Notes: generated from the letters alone by a model not told the origin. DNA of 64,000 bases from an uncultured Arachnia sp. (GCA_947493705.1 CANLSH010000015.1:20666-84665); one strand, 5' to 3'. Counted from the first letter of the stretch, positions 47,180 to 56,567 are shown. Numbers and translations: made by a program.

Positions 47180-48346
47180 ATGAGAGTACTCATGCTCGTG
47201 GCGACCTCCGTGGCCACTGATACCCGTGTGCTGCGGGAAGCCCGGACGCTTGTGGATGCGGGCAACACTGTCCACATCGTGGGTCGCTCAGTTCCGTCGG
47301 AGTTCGACGCAGGCGAGGGCATCACCGTTTCCAGCGTGGGCTCCTCGTCGGCTTTCCGTGCAGAGGGTCAGGCATCCCTCAGTGGGCGAAAGCTGACTGC
47401 CCCGGTACGGCTTGCGCGCTGGATTCTGCTGCCGCAACACCGTCGCAGCACCTTCGACCGATGGGCTGCGGGTGCCCATGACGAGGCACAGGGGCGGGAG
47501 TTCGACGTGGTCCATGCCCATGACTTCACCGCCCTGGCAGTGGGGGAGAAACTCGCCCGTGAGCATGGCGTCCCTTTCATCTATGACTCCCACGAGCTGT
47601 GGTCAGGTCTGCCACGGGAACACCGGCCCACTCCCGTCGCCGACTGGAGGGAGCGTCGTCGTGAGGCTCGGCTTGGTGGCCGGGCGGCGGCTGTGCTGAC
47701 CGTCTCCGACGGTGTCGCCGATGCACTGAGGCGACAGTACGGTTGGCGCAACATCACGATGGTGCGCAACAGCTTCCCGTATCAACCGAAAGCGCCAGCC
47801 GCCATCGAGGCGCCGACTGGGTTGGTCTATGCCGGGCGCGTGGCAGCATTCAGGGAACTGGAGACAATTTCGGCAGCGAGCAGTGGGGTGACGTTGCCCA
47901 TCACCGTTGTCGGTCCAGCGGATGAGACATTCCTGACGTCCTTCGAGCGCGGACAGCTCCATGTGCGCCCGGCGCTTTCATTGGACGCGGCATCCGTGCT
48001 CATCCAGGCTGCCGGGCTGTCGCTGGTGACCCACTCCAACAAGTGGGAGAACCACCGGCTGGCCATGCCGAACAAGCTTTTCCATGCCGTGAGTCTGGGC
48101 GTGCCTGTGGTGGCCACGGACGTGGGTGAACTCGGGCGGATGGTCCGCCACTACAACCTTGGAACCCTGTACGCACCGGGGGATGCCGCTGCGCTGATTC
48201 GGGCGGTGGCTGAGGCCGTGGCAGGATATGTAGTGTTTCGCACGGCCGTCGAGGCTGCTCGTCAGGAGTTGAGTTGGACAACCGACGCTGCACGTCTCCT
48301 TGATGTCTATGCGAAACTGACACCCGGACGGAGCGACCGTTCATGA
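47180..48346 (+). CDS. Glycosyltransferase, GT4-like
   Basis: 388 residues, a compact GT-B enzyme. The N-terminus LMLVATSVATDTRVLREARTL is the usual first beta strand and loop. HDFTALAVGEKLAREHG, YDSHELWSGLPREH, LTVSDGVADALRRQYG and the donor block LAMPNKLFHAVSLGVPVVATD follow. It lies between the two-domain transferase and the ABC permease, so it probably finishes the chain before export. ATG 47180 is 10 bp past the previous stop; its ribosome site is weak (GATGAG). Confidence 0.88.
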   Translation: MRVLMLVATSVATDTRVLREARTLVDAGNTVHIVGRSVPSEFDAGEGITVSSVGSSSAFRAEGQASLSGRKLTAPVRLARWILLPQHRRSTFDRWAAGAHDEAQGREFDVVHAHDFTALAVGEKLAREHGVPFIYDSHELWSGLPREHRPTPVADWRERRREARLGGRAAAVLTVSDGVADALRRQYGWRNITMVRNSFPYQPKAPAAIEAPTGLVYAGRVAAFRELETISAASSGVTLPITVVGPADETFLTSFERGQLHVRPALSLDAASVLIQAAGLSLVTHSNKWENHRLAMPNKLFHAVSLGVPVVATDVGELGRMVRHYNLGTLYAPGDAAALIRAVAEAVAGYVVFRTAVEAARQELSWTTDAARLLDVYAKLTPGRSDRS

Positions 48347-48383
48347 TGAGATGCAGCCAGCGGCTGCCGGGGGAGGGGTGACT

Positions 48384-49250
48384 GTGTCCAAGTCCACGGC
48401 CGAAACCGGCGACCAGTACAGGATCTACACACCACACCGGGCCGGCCTTCCGAAGATGCGGGAGTACTTCAAGGAGTTGTGGCGTCGTCGCGATTTTGCG
48501 ATGGAGCTGAGCCACACCAACATGCGCGCCGCCAACACCAACACGGTGCTGGGCCAGGCATGGCTGGTCATCAATCCCTTGTTGCTCGCCGGGGTGTACT
48601 TCCTCCTGGTGGTGGTACTTCGGGGAGGGGAGACAGACTGGACGGAAATTTTTCCGCAGATCGCATCAGGACTGTTCCTCTTTTTCTACCTGACGGGCTC
48701 CATCCAGTCCTGTGCCACGTCGATCACCAACGCGGGCAGTCTCATCCTGAACATGAACTTTCCGAAGATGCTGCTCATCTTCTCCAACGTCTATCTGGCC
48801 TTTCGGAGGTTTCTTCCGACTCTTCTGGTCTACGCGGTCATCCACATCGCGGCCAGGAAGCCGTGGACGTTCCACATGCTCTGGATCCCTGTTGTCATCC
48901 TGGCGGTGACCGTGCTGGGAGTCGGGATTGGGTCTCTTGTTGCGACGTGGCAGCTGTATTTCCGCGACACTGCCCAGTTCCTGCCCTACTTCATCCGCAT
49001 CTGGCTCTACGCGTCGCCGGTTCTGTACTCCGCCGAAGTGTTTCTGACCGGCCCCATCGGAAGTCGGCTTGGACTGTGGTCACTGATCAATCCCATGTTC
49101 TCCCCCCTCGGTGTCTGGTCCGACGCGCTCAACGGTATCCAGCCGCCGTGGCTGTACGTGGGCGTCATGTTCGCCTGGGCGTTCGGAATGCTGATCGTCG
49201 GTGTCCTGTACTTCATGTCAAGGGAGCGTGAGTTCGCTGTCCGCCTCTGA
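48384..49250 (+). CDS. wzm: Polysaccharide ABC exporter, membrane permease
   Basis: 288 residues with about six membrane segments, ABC-2 type (TagG/RfbA/Wzm). Characteristic blocks are SHTNMRAANTNTVLGQAWLVI, GLFLFFYLTGSIQSCATSI, MNFPKMLLIFSNVYLAFRR and LPYFIRIWLYASPVLYSAE. It forms the channel for an undecaprenyl-linked glycan. GTG 48384 has GGAGG seven bases upstream; an ATG at 48351 would add an Ala/Gly leader with no such site. The ATPase gene overlaps its 3' end. Confidence 0.9.
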   Translation: MSKSTAETGDQYRIYTPHRAGLPKMREYFKELWRRRDFAMELSHTNMRAANTNTVLGQAWLVINPLLLAGVYFLLVVVLRGGETDWTEIFPQIASGLFLFFYLTGSIQSCATSITNAGSLILNMNFPKMLLIFSNVYLAFRRFLPTLLVYAVIHIAARKPWTFHMLWIPVVILAVTVLGVGIGSLVATWQLYFRDTAQFLPYFIRIWLYASPVLYSAEVFLTGPIGSRLGLWSLINPMFSPLGVWSDALNGIQPPWLYVGVMFAWAFGMLIVGVLYFMSREREFAVRL

Positions 49251-50097
49251 AGCCCCCATGGAACGAGATCCCGGCGCCCCGGAGCCCGTCGCCGACGCGT
49301 CGGTCACGCCCTTGGCGCAGCCGTCCGGTCACGGTGCCGTCGTCGTCAACGACCTCGACATCACCTACAAGGTCAACCTGGAACGCAAATCCACGCTCAA
49401 GAACGCGCTGGTCAAGGCTGGCAAGGGACAAAAACAGAGGTACCGCGAAGTCAGAGCCCTGAGGGGCGTCGACTTCGAAGTTCCCCAGGGACAGTGCACC
49501 GGTTTCATCGGAGCCAATGGTGCAGGCAAGTCCACCCTCATGCGAGCCGTTGCTGGCATCCTGCCGCCCACCTCAGGAAGCATCGAGGTGCGGGGGAAGG
49601 TCTCCACACTTCTTGCGTTGGGCGTGGGTTTCAACTCTGCGCTCACCGGCCGGGAGAACGTGACGCTGGGCGCTCTGGCGGCCGGCCTCAGCCGCAACGA
49701 GGTGAATGAAAAATTCCAGGAGATCGCCGACTTCGCTGACCTGGGCGACTTCATCGAAATGCCCATGCGCACCTACTCCTCCGGCATGTTCTCACGGCTG
49801 GCCTTCTCCGTGGCCGTCAACATGAACCCGGACATCCTCATCATCGACGAGGCCCTCTCCGCAGGCGATGCGAGCTTCAAGGAACGTGCAGCCAAGAAGA
49901 TGAATGCCCTCATGGCGGAGGCGGGCACCATGCTGCTCGTCTCACACGCCCTGGCGACCATCCAGGACCTCTCCGACGAAGTCATCTGGCTCCACAAGGG
50001 CAGGCTCATCAAACGCGGTGAGCCCAAGCAGGTCTGCGACGCCTATCTCGAGTTCCTCAAGGTGGGCGACGAGAAGATGATCATGGAGGACTTCTGA
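49228..50097 (+). CDS. wzt: Polysaccharide ABC exporter, ATPase
   Basis: 289 residues, one nucleotide-binding domain: Walker A GANGAGKST, signature region YSSGMFSRLAF, Walker B ILIIDEALSAGD and H-loop VSHALATI. It pairs with the preceding permease and powers export. It ends soon after the ATPase, so it lacks the C-terminal carbohydrate-binding domain of some Wzt proteins; it is therefore probably not end-modification-selective. The start is uncertain: GTG 49228 (AAGGGAG very close) or ATG 49258. The first strongly conserved residues begin at about 45. Confidence 0.92.
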   Translation: MSSLSASEAPMERDPGAPEPVADASVTPLAQPSGHGAVVVNDLDITYKVNLERKSTLKNALVKAGKGQKQRYREVRALRGVDFEVPQGQCTGFIGANGAGKSTLMRAVAGILPPTSGSIEVRGKVSTLLALGVGFNSALTGRENVTLGALAAGLSRNEVNEKFQEIADFADLGDFIEMPMRTYSSGMFSRLAFSVAVNMNPDILIIDEALSAGDASFKERAAKKMNALMAEAGTMLLVSHALATIQDLSDEVIWLHKGRLIKRGEPKQVCDAYLEFLKVGDEKMIMEDF

Positions 50098-51191
50098 ACA
50101 TCAGAGTCGCCATCGTCACCACCGGCCACGATGTGGGGGATGCCCGTCTGCACAAGACGGCAGCGGCACTGCGCAGGGCTGGATGCGATGTCCACGTGCA
50201 CGGACTGGGTGAGACACACCAGGCTCCGGAGGGCTGTGCAGTCACCGTAGCGCCCTCCGCCGGGAAGCTGACGAGGGCGATGCGGGCCCTGATATGGCCG
50301 TGGATGATTCGGGCCGACGTGTTGCTGACCATCGATCCGGACACCGCACCCAGCGCCTTTCTTGTATGCAAGCTACGCCGCAGCGCATGGGTCGCGGATG
50401 TCCATGAGGACTACCGACAGCTGTTGCACGACCGCTCCTGGGTGCCACGGCCGCTGCTGACACTGCTGCAAGCCGGTGTGGGCGCCATGAACTGGATCAT
50501 CTCCCGTGCTGATCTCGTCCTCGTTGCGGACGAGCACGTTCCGCCGCGCCGGGCTCCCCGACGGCATGTGCTGCGCAATGAGCCCGATTTCTCCCTCCTC
50601 CGCACTCCAACCCGGCCCGTCGAGGACGGCCGCTGGCGCGCCGTGTACGTGGGGGACAATCGACGCTCACGCGGGCTCCAGATGATGGTGGAGGCCGTCG
50701 CCGCCACAGCATTTGACGAGCGGCCCTGGGAACTGGACATCATCGGTCCGTCCTCAGGTGATGACCGAGTCTGGCTCGATGCACGGCTGCAGGAGCCGGA
50801 CTGTCGCACCATCATTTTCCATGGCCGACGTGAACCGCGACGCGCGTGGGACATCGTCGCCGGGGCCGATGTTGGGCTGTGCCTGCTGGCGGATACGCCG
50901 GCCTTTGCCGATGCCATGCCGTCCAAGGTCTACGAGTACTTGGCCTGTGGGCTGCCGACGTTCGCCACGCCGCTGCCACGCGTTGCGGAGTTGTTGCGGC
51001 GCACGGGCGCGGGAACGCTCGTGACTTCAACTGGAGAGACGGTGGACGCTCTGCGTCGCTACGCCTCCGATGCGCAGTGGCGCGCCAGCCTCGTCGCGTC
51101 GGCGCACACGGCTGGGGAAGCGGCCCGCGGCAAGCCGAACGCGTACGACGAAGTGGCGGCCCTCATCAGGCAGCTGCCCGCATCGCGCTGA
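50094..51191 (+). CDS. Glycosyltransferase, GT4-like, probable CTG start
   Basis: 365 residues from CTG 50094. The frame upstream of the first GTG (50133) reads NIRVAIVTTGHDVGDARLHK, which is the essential first beta strand and loop of a GT-B fold and matches the N-terminus of the 47180 protein. There is no ATG/GTG/TTG before 50133, but CTG 50094 overlaps the wzt stop (CTGA) and has GGAGG four bases upstream. The donor block DAMPSKVYEYLACGLPTFATP is intact. It completes the exporter operon; a strong hairpin follows at 51225. Confidence 0.85.
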   Translation: MNIRVAIVTTGHDVGDARLHKTAAALRRAGCDVHVHGLGETHQAPEGCAVTVAPSAGKLTRAMRALIWPWMIRADVLLTIDPDTAPSAFLVCKLRRSAWVADVHEDYRQLLHDRSWVPRPLLTLLQAGVGAMNWIISRADLVLVADEHVPPRRAPRRHVLRNEPDFSLLRTPTRPVEDGRWRAVYVGDNRRSRGLQMMVEAVAATAFDERPWELDIIGPSSGDDRVWLDARLQEPDCRTIIFHGRREPRRAWDIVAGADVGLCLLADTPAFADAMPSKVYEYLACGLPTFATPLPRVAELLRRTGAGTLVTSTGETVDALRRYASDAQWRASLVASAHTAGEAARGKPNAYDEVAALIRQLPASR

Positions 51192-51224
51192 ATTCAGCCC
51201 TGCCACCCAGTGGTGTGACGAAAA

Positions 51225-51261
51225 GACGCTCGCCCGGCAGTGTCGCTGCCGGGCGAGCGTC
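51225..51261. terminator. Strong bidirectional intrinsic terminator
   Basis: A perfect 16-bp stem (51225-51240 with 51246-51261) with a 5-base TGTCG loop. On the minus strand it is followed by TTTT (51221-51224), making a textbook terminator for the C5-epimerase gene. On the plus strand it lies 34 bp past the exporter operon. Confidence 0.9.
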
Positions 51262-51304
51262 CCCACCCCCCGTCTTTACCACCCGGCTCAGGCCAGCCGT
51301 CCCG

Positions 51305-53653
51305 TCACTCCTCCAGGAGCAATTCGAAGGGGTCCACCAGCGGGAGCTCGTAGCTGTCCAGGTCGGACGTCCAGGATTGTGTCCCATCCTCCAGCGGGCG
51401 CTCGTAGCTGTCCGGAGCGGGTTGGCGCTGGGGCGTCCGGGCCTGCGCCCGATCCTTGATCGGGGGCGGAATGGAGCCGTGACGTGCAGGGGCCATCGGC
51501 TCCCACCGCGCGGCGTACTCCCAGAGGAACCGGGCCTCGGAGGCCGTGAATCCGGCCTTGTAGGCCCGCTCATACAAGCTGAGGAGCTCAAGAACGTGGG
51601 TCTCGTGGTAGCCGTAGTGCAGGTTGCGTCCCGCGTAGCGTTCGGGTACCTCGATGTTGGTGGCAGACCGTGTGAGCGTTACCTCTTCACCAAATTCCTG
51701 CCACTGGCCACCACTGTAGGCCTCCAGCTGACCCGTTCCGCTACCAGTGAGCGACAGGGCGAGGGTGGGCGCCTCCCGGACCGACAGATCGTCGACCTGA
51801 TGGTCGCCGGGCTTGAGCGCCTTGCCCACTGCATCCGCTTGACGCAGCTCGATGTCCCGGTACTGAACCGTGGTGCCCGTGATGCCATAGCTGCTGTGCA
51901 GCAATTGGACGAGCATGTCGCAGCCTGCTGGCGGTGCATTGAAGCCCATCGTGTAGGTGTCCCACTCCCGACCACGCGTCTTCTGCGTCTCGTAGAGCAG
52001 GGATACGTCCTTTTTGTCCCGGCCGCACTGCTGGTAGACCGCCACTCTCCCCGAAAGTCCCTTGCCCTCACTCAGGGTGAGGTTGGCGTCGAGGGTCATG
52101 GTCAGGGGTTTCGATGCCTCGAATCGGCTGCTGGGAATGATCTGATGGATCCCCTGCCACCCGTTCTTGTCGCTGCGGATGGTCACGGTGCCGTTGCGTT
52201 CAGTGACCATCGAGCTGGGAGCGGCGATGGATCGCCACTCGTTGGCGACTCTGCCACCTGTGCGCACATTGAAGAATGGCTCCAGGAGTCTGGGGGGAGT
52301 GGTTGTCGTCGCATTGGTGACGGGAAGGTCGACGCCCACGCCGTTCAGCTGCGCCCTGTCGAGACGTAGATTCTTCCCCGGGACCTTCGTCAGCCGGAGC
52401 GGCGCGGCGGGGTAGCCGCGGACCAAGTCGTAGCTCGTCAGAGTGCCGCCCTCAACCTCCACCTCCTGCAGCGGTAGGACGCCTTCCAGGACAGGAATGG
52501 CCTCGTTGAACAGTTCGCGGGCCCGTGCGCCCCTCTCGGTCCCCGTGTTCCGTGCCCAGAGGTCGAGGCCGATGATGGCCTCCAGGTGACCGTTCAGCAC
52601 GGTGGTGGGAGTCTCGGTGGGATATTCCTCAAACCAGAGGAAACCCTCATCACGATGCAGGAACCCGCCTGCGTCAAGGGGGACCTCAAAACTGTTGAGG
52701 ATCTGGCCGCCCACGTTCAGCCAAGAGCTGTCACCAGTGCTGCTCGCGAGTTCCGCCATCAGACCGAGCAGGGCACCCTGTGCCAGGCCAGACTTCCAGC
52801 CAGGCTCGAGGGCCGGGATCTCATCGGTGCCGGTGGCGTCGAATTCAAACATGTAGGGGAACCACCGGACGGTTTTTCCTCTGTAGGTTTCGGTTTCCGA
52901 TCCCTCCATCAGTGCCGTGGTGGCCAAGTCGAAGAGGCAGTCCCACTTCACCGGATCCTGGGACTTCAGCGCTGTGTTCCGCAGAATCGTTCGGGTGAAT
53001 TGTGCGATTGACGTGGGGTTGTAGCGCGTGTTGGGCGTGTAAGGCGTCTTGATGAGGTGGGGGATCTTCTTGCCGTCCACAGTGCTCACCTTGTATCCCG
53101 CGGGGATGGGCAAGTTACTGCATTTGCTTGGGGGTGGGGGAGGGGGAGGTGCGACCGAGAACTGCACGATGTTGTTGAACATCCACTGATTGATCCGGCC
53201 GTAGGTACGCGGATTCTCGCTCACCACCCCGATGGTTGTGGCGTAGATGTAGCTGCGGCAGCCATTGCGGCCGGTGGTGGGCGTGTCGCACTCGGTCCTC
53301 CATTGGCGTCCGTCCGCGCTCGTCCACGAACCGTTCTCCCCGAGCGGGTTGCCGGCCCATGTCTTCCGGGGGGACGGGAGGTACGTGAGGTTGTTGAAGA
53401 CCCAGTCAGTCGTCTGCACGTAGCGGCCATCTTCGTAGGTCACCTGTGTGGCGAGGATCTCGGTGCGGCACCGCTCCACGGTCGAGGAATATGGATCACA
53501 TTTGGTGAGCCATTCTCGCCCATTGACCGAATGACGGCCCTCTTCTGTGTAAACATCGACGGCCGCGGCTGGCGTCGCGGGCTGCATCACGAGCGCAAGC
53601 GTCGCGGTCATGACGGTGGCAAGCAAAAGGCGAAGGGGGGTTAACCTTTTCAC
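51305..53653 (-). CDS. Secreted D-glucuronyl C5-epimerase-like enzyme with N-terminal cysteine-paired module
   Basis: 782 residues. Signal peptide 1 to about 31 (KRLTPLRLLLATVMTATLAL, PATPAAA). Residues 34-167 are the 134-residue module shared with the nucleotidase at 88. A Pro run (PPPPPPPS) and an epimerase domain follow: PGWKSGLAQGALLGLMAE, WFEEYPTETPTTVLNGHLEAIIGL and SYDLVRGYP. About 220 residues of beta-rich sequence (about 435-660), resembling a CBM4/9-type sandwich, then interrupt the fold. YHETHVLELLSLYERA and FLWEYAARW resume it. It would epimerise glucuronic to iduronic acid in the exported polymer. The tail repeats SYERPL/SYELPL. Confidence 0.82.
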   Translation of the reverse strand: MKRLTPLRLLLATVMTATLALVMQPATPAAAVDVYTEEGRHSVNGREWLTKCDPYSSTVERCRTEILATQVTYEDGRYVQTTDWVFNNLTYLPSPRKTWAGNPLGENGSWTSADGRQWRTECDTPTTGRNGCRSYIYATTIGVVSENPRTYGRINQWMFNNIVQFSVAPPPPPPPSKCSNLPIPAGYKVSTVDGKKIPHLIKTPYTPNTRYNPTSIAQFTRTILRNTALKSQDPVKWDCLFDLATTALMEGSETETYRGKTVRWFPYMFEFDATGTDEIPALEPGWKSGLAQGALLGLMAELASSTGDSSWLNVGGQILNSFEVPLDAGGFLHRDEGFLWFEEYPTETPTTVLNGHLEAIIGLDLWARNTGTERGARARELFNEAIPVLEGVLPLQEVEVEGGTLTSYDLVRGYPAAPLRLTKVPGKNLRLDRAQLNGVGVDLPVTNATTTTPPRLLEPFFNVRTGGRVANEWRSIAAPSSMVTERNGTVTIRSDKNGWQGIHQIIPSSRFEASKPLTMTLDANLTLSEGKGLSGRVAVYQQCGRDKKDVSLLYETQKTRGREWDTYTMGFNAPPAGCDMLVQLLHSSYGITGTTVQYRDIELRQADAVGKALKPGDHQVDDLSVREAPTLALSLTGSGTGQLEAYSGGQWQEFGEEVTLTRSATNIEVPERYAGRNLHYGYHETHVLELLSLYERAYKAGFTASEARFLWEYAARWEPMAPARHGSIPPPIKDRAQARTPQRQPAPDSYERPLEDGTQSWTSDLDSYELPLVDPFELLLEE

Positions 53654-53885
53654 AGGGTGCTCCTATTGATACGTGTCGCTGAAGGTGGCGGAACCGGACA
53701 TAGTGACCAACCCTAACTGCAGGGGTGCCCAATTTCTCATTCAAGGCCGGACAAGTACGACGTGGTATGCGGTCGCGGCGCAGTATGGGCGCGGGATCTT
53801 GGCCAAGGCGTCACCCGTACCGGTCCCATGGACGCGAAGCCCGGGCTGTATGCTCCTCGATTGAAGCAACAACCAAGGAGATTGC

Positions 53886-54482
53886 ATGGTTCGCATCCAG
53901 GAAAGCGCTGACGTCTCTGCTGACGCCGTGATTGGCGAAGGCTCTTCGGTCTGGCATTTGGCACAGGTTCGGGAGCAGGCAGTGCTCGGCGAGAACTGCA
54001 TCGTGGGCCGCGGTGCCTACGTGGGTACCGGTGTGAGGATGGGGAAGAACTGCAAGCTGCAGAACTATGCGCTTGTGTATGAACCGGCAATCCTTGAGGA
54101 CGGCGTTTTCATCGGTCCGGCAGCGGTATTCACCAATGACTACTTCCCTCGCGCCGTGGACCCGGACGGCAACCTGAAGCGCGGTGATGACTGGGAAGCC
54201 ATCGGCGTGACCTGCCGCACCGGCTCCTCCATTGGGGCCCGTGCTGTGTGCATCGCACCGGTCACAATTGGGCGCTGGGCCATGGTGGCCGCCGGCGCCG
54301 TCGTTACCAAAGATGTTCCAGATTTTGCGCTCGTCGCCGGTGTCCCGGCGAAGCGCATCCGGTGGGTGGGACGCGCAGGCTTCCCCCTGGAGCCCGGAGC
54401 TGAACCCGGCCAGTGGGTATGCCCGCAGACCGGCGCCGTATACACCGAAGACAACGAAACTCTTGTGGAGGTTAACCCGTGA
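53886..54482 (+). CDS. wbpD: UDP-3-amino-sugar uronate N-acetyltransferase (left-handed beta helix)
   Basis: 198 residues of hexapeptide repeats (IGEGSSVWHLAQVREQAVLG, IVGRGAYVGTGVRMG, IGPAAVFTND, VAGVPAKRIRWVG). It resembles WbpD, which acetylates the 3-amino group of UDP-GlcNAc(3NH2)A in the diacetamido-uronate pathway. AAGGAG five bases before ATG 53886 fixes the start. The aminotransferase follows in a 4-bp GTGA overlap, and the reductase comes next, consistent with the order of the wbp pathway genes. TATGCT at 53849 may be its -10. Confidence 0.88.
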   Translation: MVRIQESADVSADAVIGEGSSVWHLAQVREQAVLGENCIVGRGAYVGTGVRMGKNCKLQNYALVYEPAILEDGVFIGPAAVFTNDYFPRAVDPDGNLKRGDDWEAIGVTCRTGSSIGARAVCIAPVTIGRWAMVAAGAVVTKDVPDFALVAGVPAKRIRWVGRAGFPLEPGAEPGQWVCPQTGAVYTEDNETLVEVNP

Positions 54483-55567
54483 CTGAATTCATCCCCCCGG
54501 CCAAGCCGTTGATCGGTGTTGAGGAGCGTGAGGCTGTTGATCGTGTGTTGCGCTCGGGCATGATTGCGCAGGGTCCTGAGGTGAAAGCTTTTGAGGAGGA
54601 GTTCGCGCAGCATTTCGGGTTGGGGCGTGCGTGTGTGGCGGTGAATTCGGGTACTTCGGGTCTGCATCTTGGTCTTCTGGCGTGTGGTATCGGTGTCGGT
54701 GATGAGGTGATTGTTCCCTCGTTCACGTTTGCTGCGACGGCGAACTCGGTGGCGTTGACTGGTGCGACGCCGGTGTTTGCCGATATTTCGGCTGATGATT
54801 TCTGTCTGGATCCGGCCTCGGTGGAGGCGGCTGTGACGGAGCGCACGCGGGCGATCATGCCGGTGCATCTGTATGGCCATCCGGCGAAGATGCGGGAGTT
54901 GCAGGCGGTTGCTGACCGGCATGGGTTGTTGGTGTTTGAGGATGCTGCGCAGGCCCACGGTGCCTCGTTGGACGGCACCCCGGTGGGGGCGTTTGGTGCG
55001 TTTGGGATGTTTTCTCTGTATCCGACGAAGAACATGACTTCGGGTGAGGGCGGGATGGTTTCGGCCGCTGATGATGAGGTCGAGCGCTCCCTGCGGTTGT
55101 ATCGGAATCAGGGGATGTTGCAGCAGTATCACAATGAGGTGGTGGGGTTGAACAATCGGATGACTGATATTCATGCCGCGATCGGTAGGGTGCAACTGAC
55201 GAAGGTGGGTGCCTGGACGGCGCAGCGCCAGGACAATGCCGCGTTCTTGTCGAAGCATCTGGAAGGTGTCACTACGCCTCCTACGTTGCCGGGTGCGGTA
55301 CATGTGTTCCACCAGTACACGGTGCGTGTGGCTGAGGATCGCGACGGTGTGGCTGCGGCGTTGAAACAGGAGTACAGCGTGGGCTCGGGGATGTTTTATC
55401 CGGTGCCGAATCACCGCCTGAAGCCGTTCCAGTCGCCGGTGGAGTTGCCGGAGACCGAACGCGCCGCGAAGGAGTGCCTGTCGTTGCCGGTGCATCCATC
55501 GCTGAGCCAGGAGGATTTGGAGCGTGTGGTGGAGGCTGTCAATGCTGTGGTGAAGGCAGGTGCCTGA
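54479..55567 (+). CDS. wbpE: DegT/DnrJ/EryC1-type sugar aminotransferase
   Basis: 362 residues, PLP-dependent. The PLP lysine is in YPTKNMTSGEGG (about K183). Other blocks are VNSGTSGLHLGLLA, VPSFTFAATANS, MPVHLYGHPAKM and EDAAQAHGASL. As WbpE it would aminate C3 of the 3-keto uronate made by WbpB. GTG 54479 overlaps the wbpD stop (GTGA). From about 54490 codons switch to T/G-ending ones (GGT, TTG, GCG), unlike wbpD. Confidence 0.92.
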   Translation: MTEFIPPAKPLIGVEEREAVDRVLRSGMIAQGPEVKAFEEEFAQHFGLGRACVAVNSGTSGLHLGLLACGIGVGDEVIVPSFTFAATANSVALTGATPVFADISADDFCLDPASVEAAVTERTRAIMPVHLYGHPAKMRELQAVADRHGLLVFEDAAQAHGASLDGTPVGAFGAFGMFSLYPTKNMTSGEGGMVSAADDEVERSLRLYRNQGMLQQYHNEVVGLNNRMTDIHAAIGRVQLTKVGAWTAQRQDNAAFLSKHLEGVTTPPTLPGAVHVFHQYTVRVAEDRDGVAAALKQEYSVGSGMFYPVPNHRLKPFQSPVELPETERAAKECLSLPVHPSLSQEDLERVVEAVNAVVKAGA

Positions 55568-55568
55568 G

Positions 55569-56567
55569 ATGGCGAATCTGAAGGCTGGTTTGATTGGTAT
55601 TGGCATGATGGGCCGCCACCACGCCCGCGTGCTCAGTTCGTTGGACGGTGTTGACCTTGTGGGGATCATGGATCCGGGTGGTGACAAGTGGGGGGTTGCC
55701 GGGGGCCGTCCGGTCTTTGACACCGTCGATGAGCTCCTGGAGCTGGAGTTGGATTACTGCATGGTCGCGACACCGACGGCACTGCATTTGGAGACGGCGT
55801 TGAAGCTGGCCGCTGCTGGGGTGCATGCGATCATCGAGAAGCCTTTGGCGGTGGATGTTGCGAGCTCGCTGCAGATTGTGGACGCCTTCTCGAAGGCTGG
55901 CTTGGTGGGTGCTGTGGGGCATATAGAGCGGTACAACCCGGCGTTGCAGCAGGCGAGGCAGCGGATTGCGGAGGGTCAGTTGGGCCGGGTGATTCAGGTC
56001 GCCACCAGGCGGCAGGGTCCGTTCCCGGCGCGGATCGCTGATGTGGGTGTGGTCAAGGATTTGGCGACTCACGATATTGATCTGACGGCGTGGGTAGTGC
56101 AGTCGGCGTACAAGCAGGTGGCCGCGAATTCCAGCAATATGTCGGGTCGGGAGTATGAGGACCTGATCTCGATGACCTGCAAACTGGACAATGGTGTGGT
56201 GACCAATCATTTGGTGAACTGGCTCTCCCCGCTGAAGGAGCGTGTCACCGTCATCACGGGTGAGACCGGTGCGTTGGTGGCTGACACCCTGACTGCTGAT
56301 CTGACGTTTTATGCGAACGGGACTGTGGAGAACACGTGGCACGATTTGGCGCAGTTCAAGGGTGTCTCTGAGGGCACTGTGGTGCGGTATGCGTTCAACA
56401 AGCCGGAGCCGTTGATGCGTGAACACGAAAACTTCCGAGACGCCGTCCTGGGCAAAGATGCAGACATCGTCACCCTGGAACAAGGACTCAACACCGTCCG
56501 CGTCGCCGAAGCAGCCATCGAATCCGCCAACACGGGGTGCACCATCGCCCTGGGCGATGAAGGCTGA
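55569..56567 (+). CDS. wbpB: Gfo/Idh/MocA-family sugar 3-dehydrogenase
   Basis: 332 residues. The Rossmann motif is LIGIGMMGRHHARVL. The family lysine lies in IIEKPLAV, and GHIERYNPALQ and DLATHDIDLTAWV mark the active-site region. As WbpB it would oxidise C3 of UDP-GlcNAcA. ATG 55569 follows the wbpE stop by 1 bp. Codon choice is T/G-ending up to about 56415, then switches abruptly to C-ending for the last about 150 bp, without changing the protein family. Confidence 0.92.
   Translation: MANLKAGLIGIGMMGRHHARVLSSLDGVDLVGIMDPGGDKWGVAGGRPVFDTVDELLELELDYCMVATPTALHLETALKLAAAGVHAIIEKPLAVDVASSLQIVDAFSKAGLVGAVGHIERYNPALQQARQRIAEGQLGRVIQVATRRQGPFPARIADVGVVKDLATHDIDLTAWVVQSAYKQVAANSSNMSGREYEDLISMTCKLDNGVVTNHLVNWLSPLKERVTVITGETGALVADTLTADLTFYANGTVENTWHDLAQFKGVSEGTVVRYAFNKPEPLMREHENFRDAVLGKDADIVTLEQGLNTVRVAEAAIESANTGCTIALGDEG

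Noticed and set aside
50846..52369. 507-codon rightward open frame across the exporter operon end and the C5-epimerase
   Set aside because: It crosses the strong terminator at 51225 and lies antisense to the epimerase; no recognisable domains.
54140..55723. 527-codon leftward open frame opposite wbpD/wbpE
   Set aside because: Arg/His-rich composition, no motifs, and it contradicts well-supported genes on the other strand. The unusual length reflects the T/G-ending codons there.
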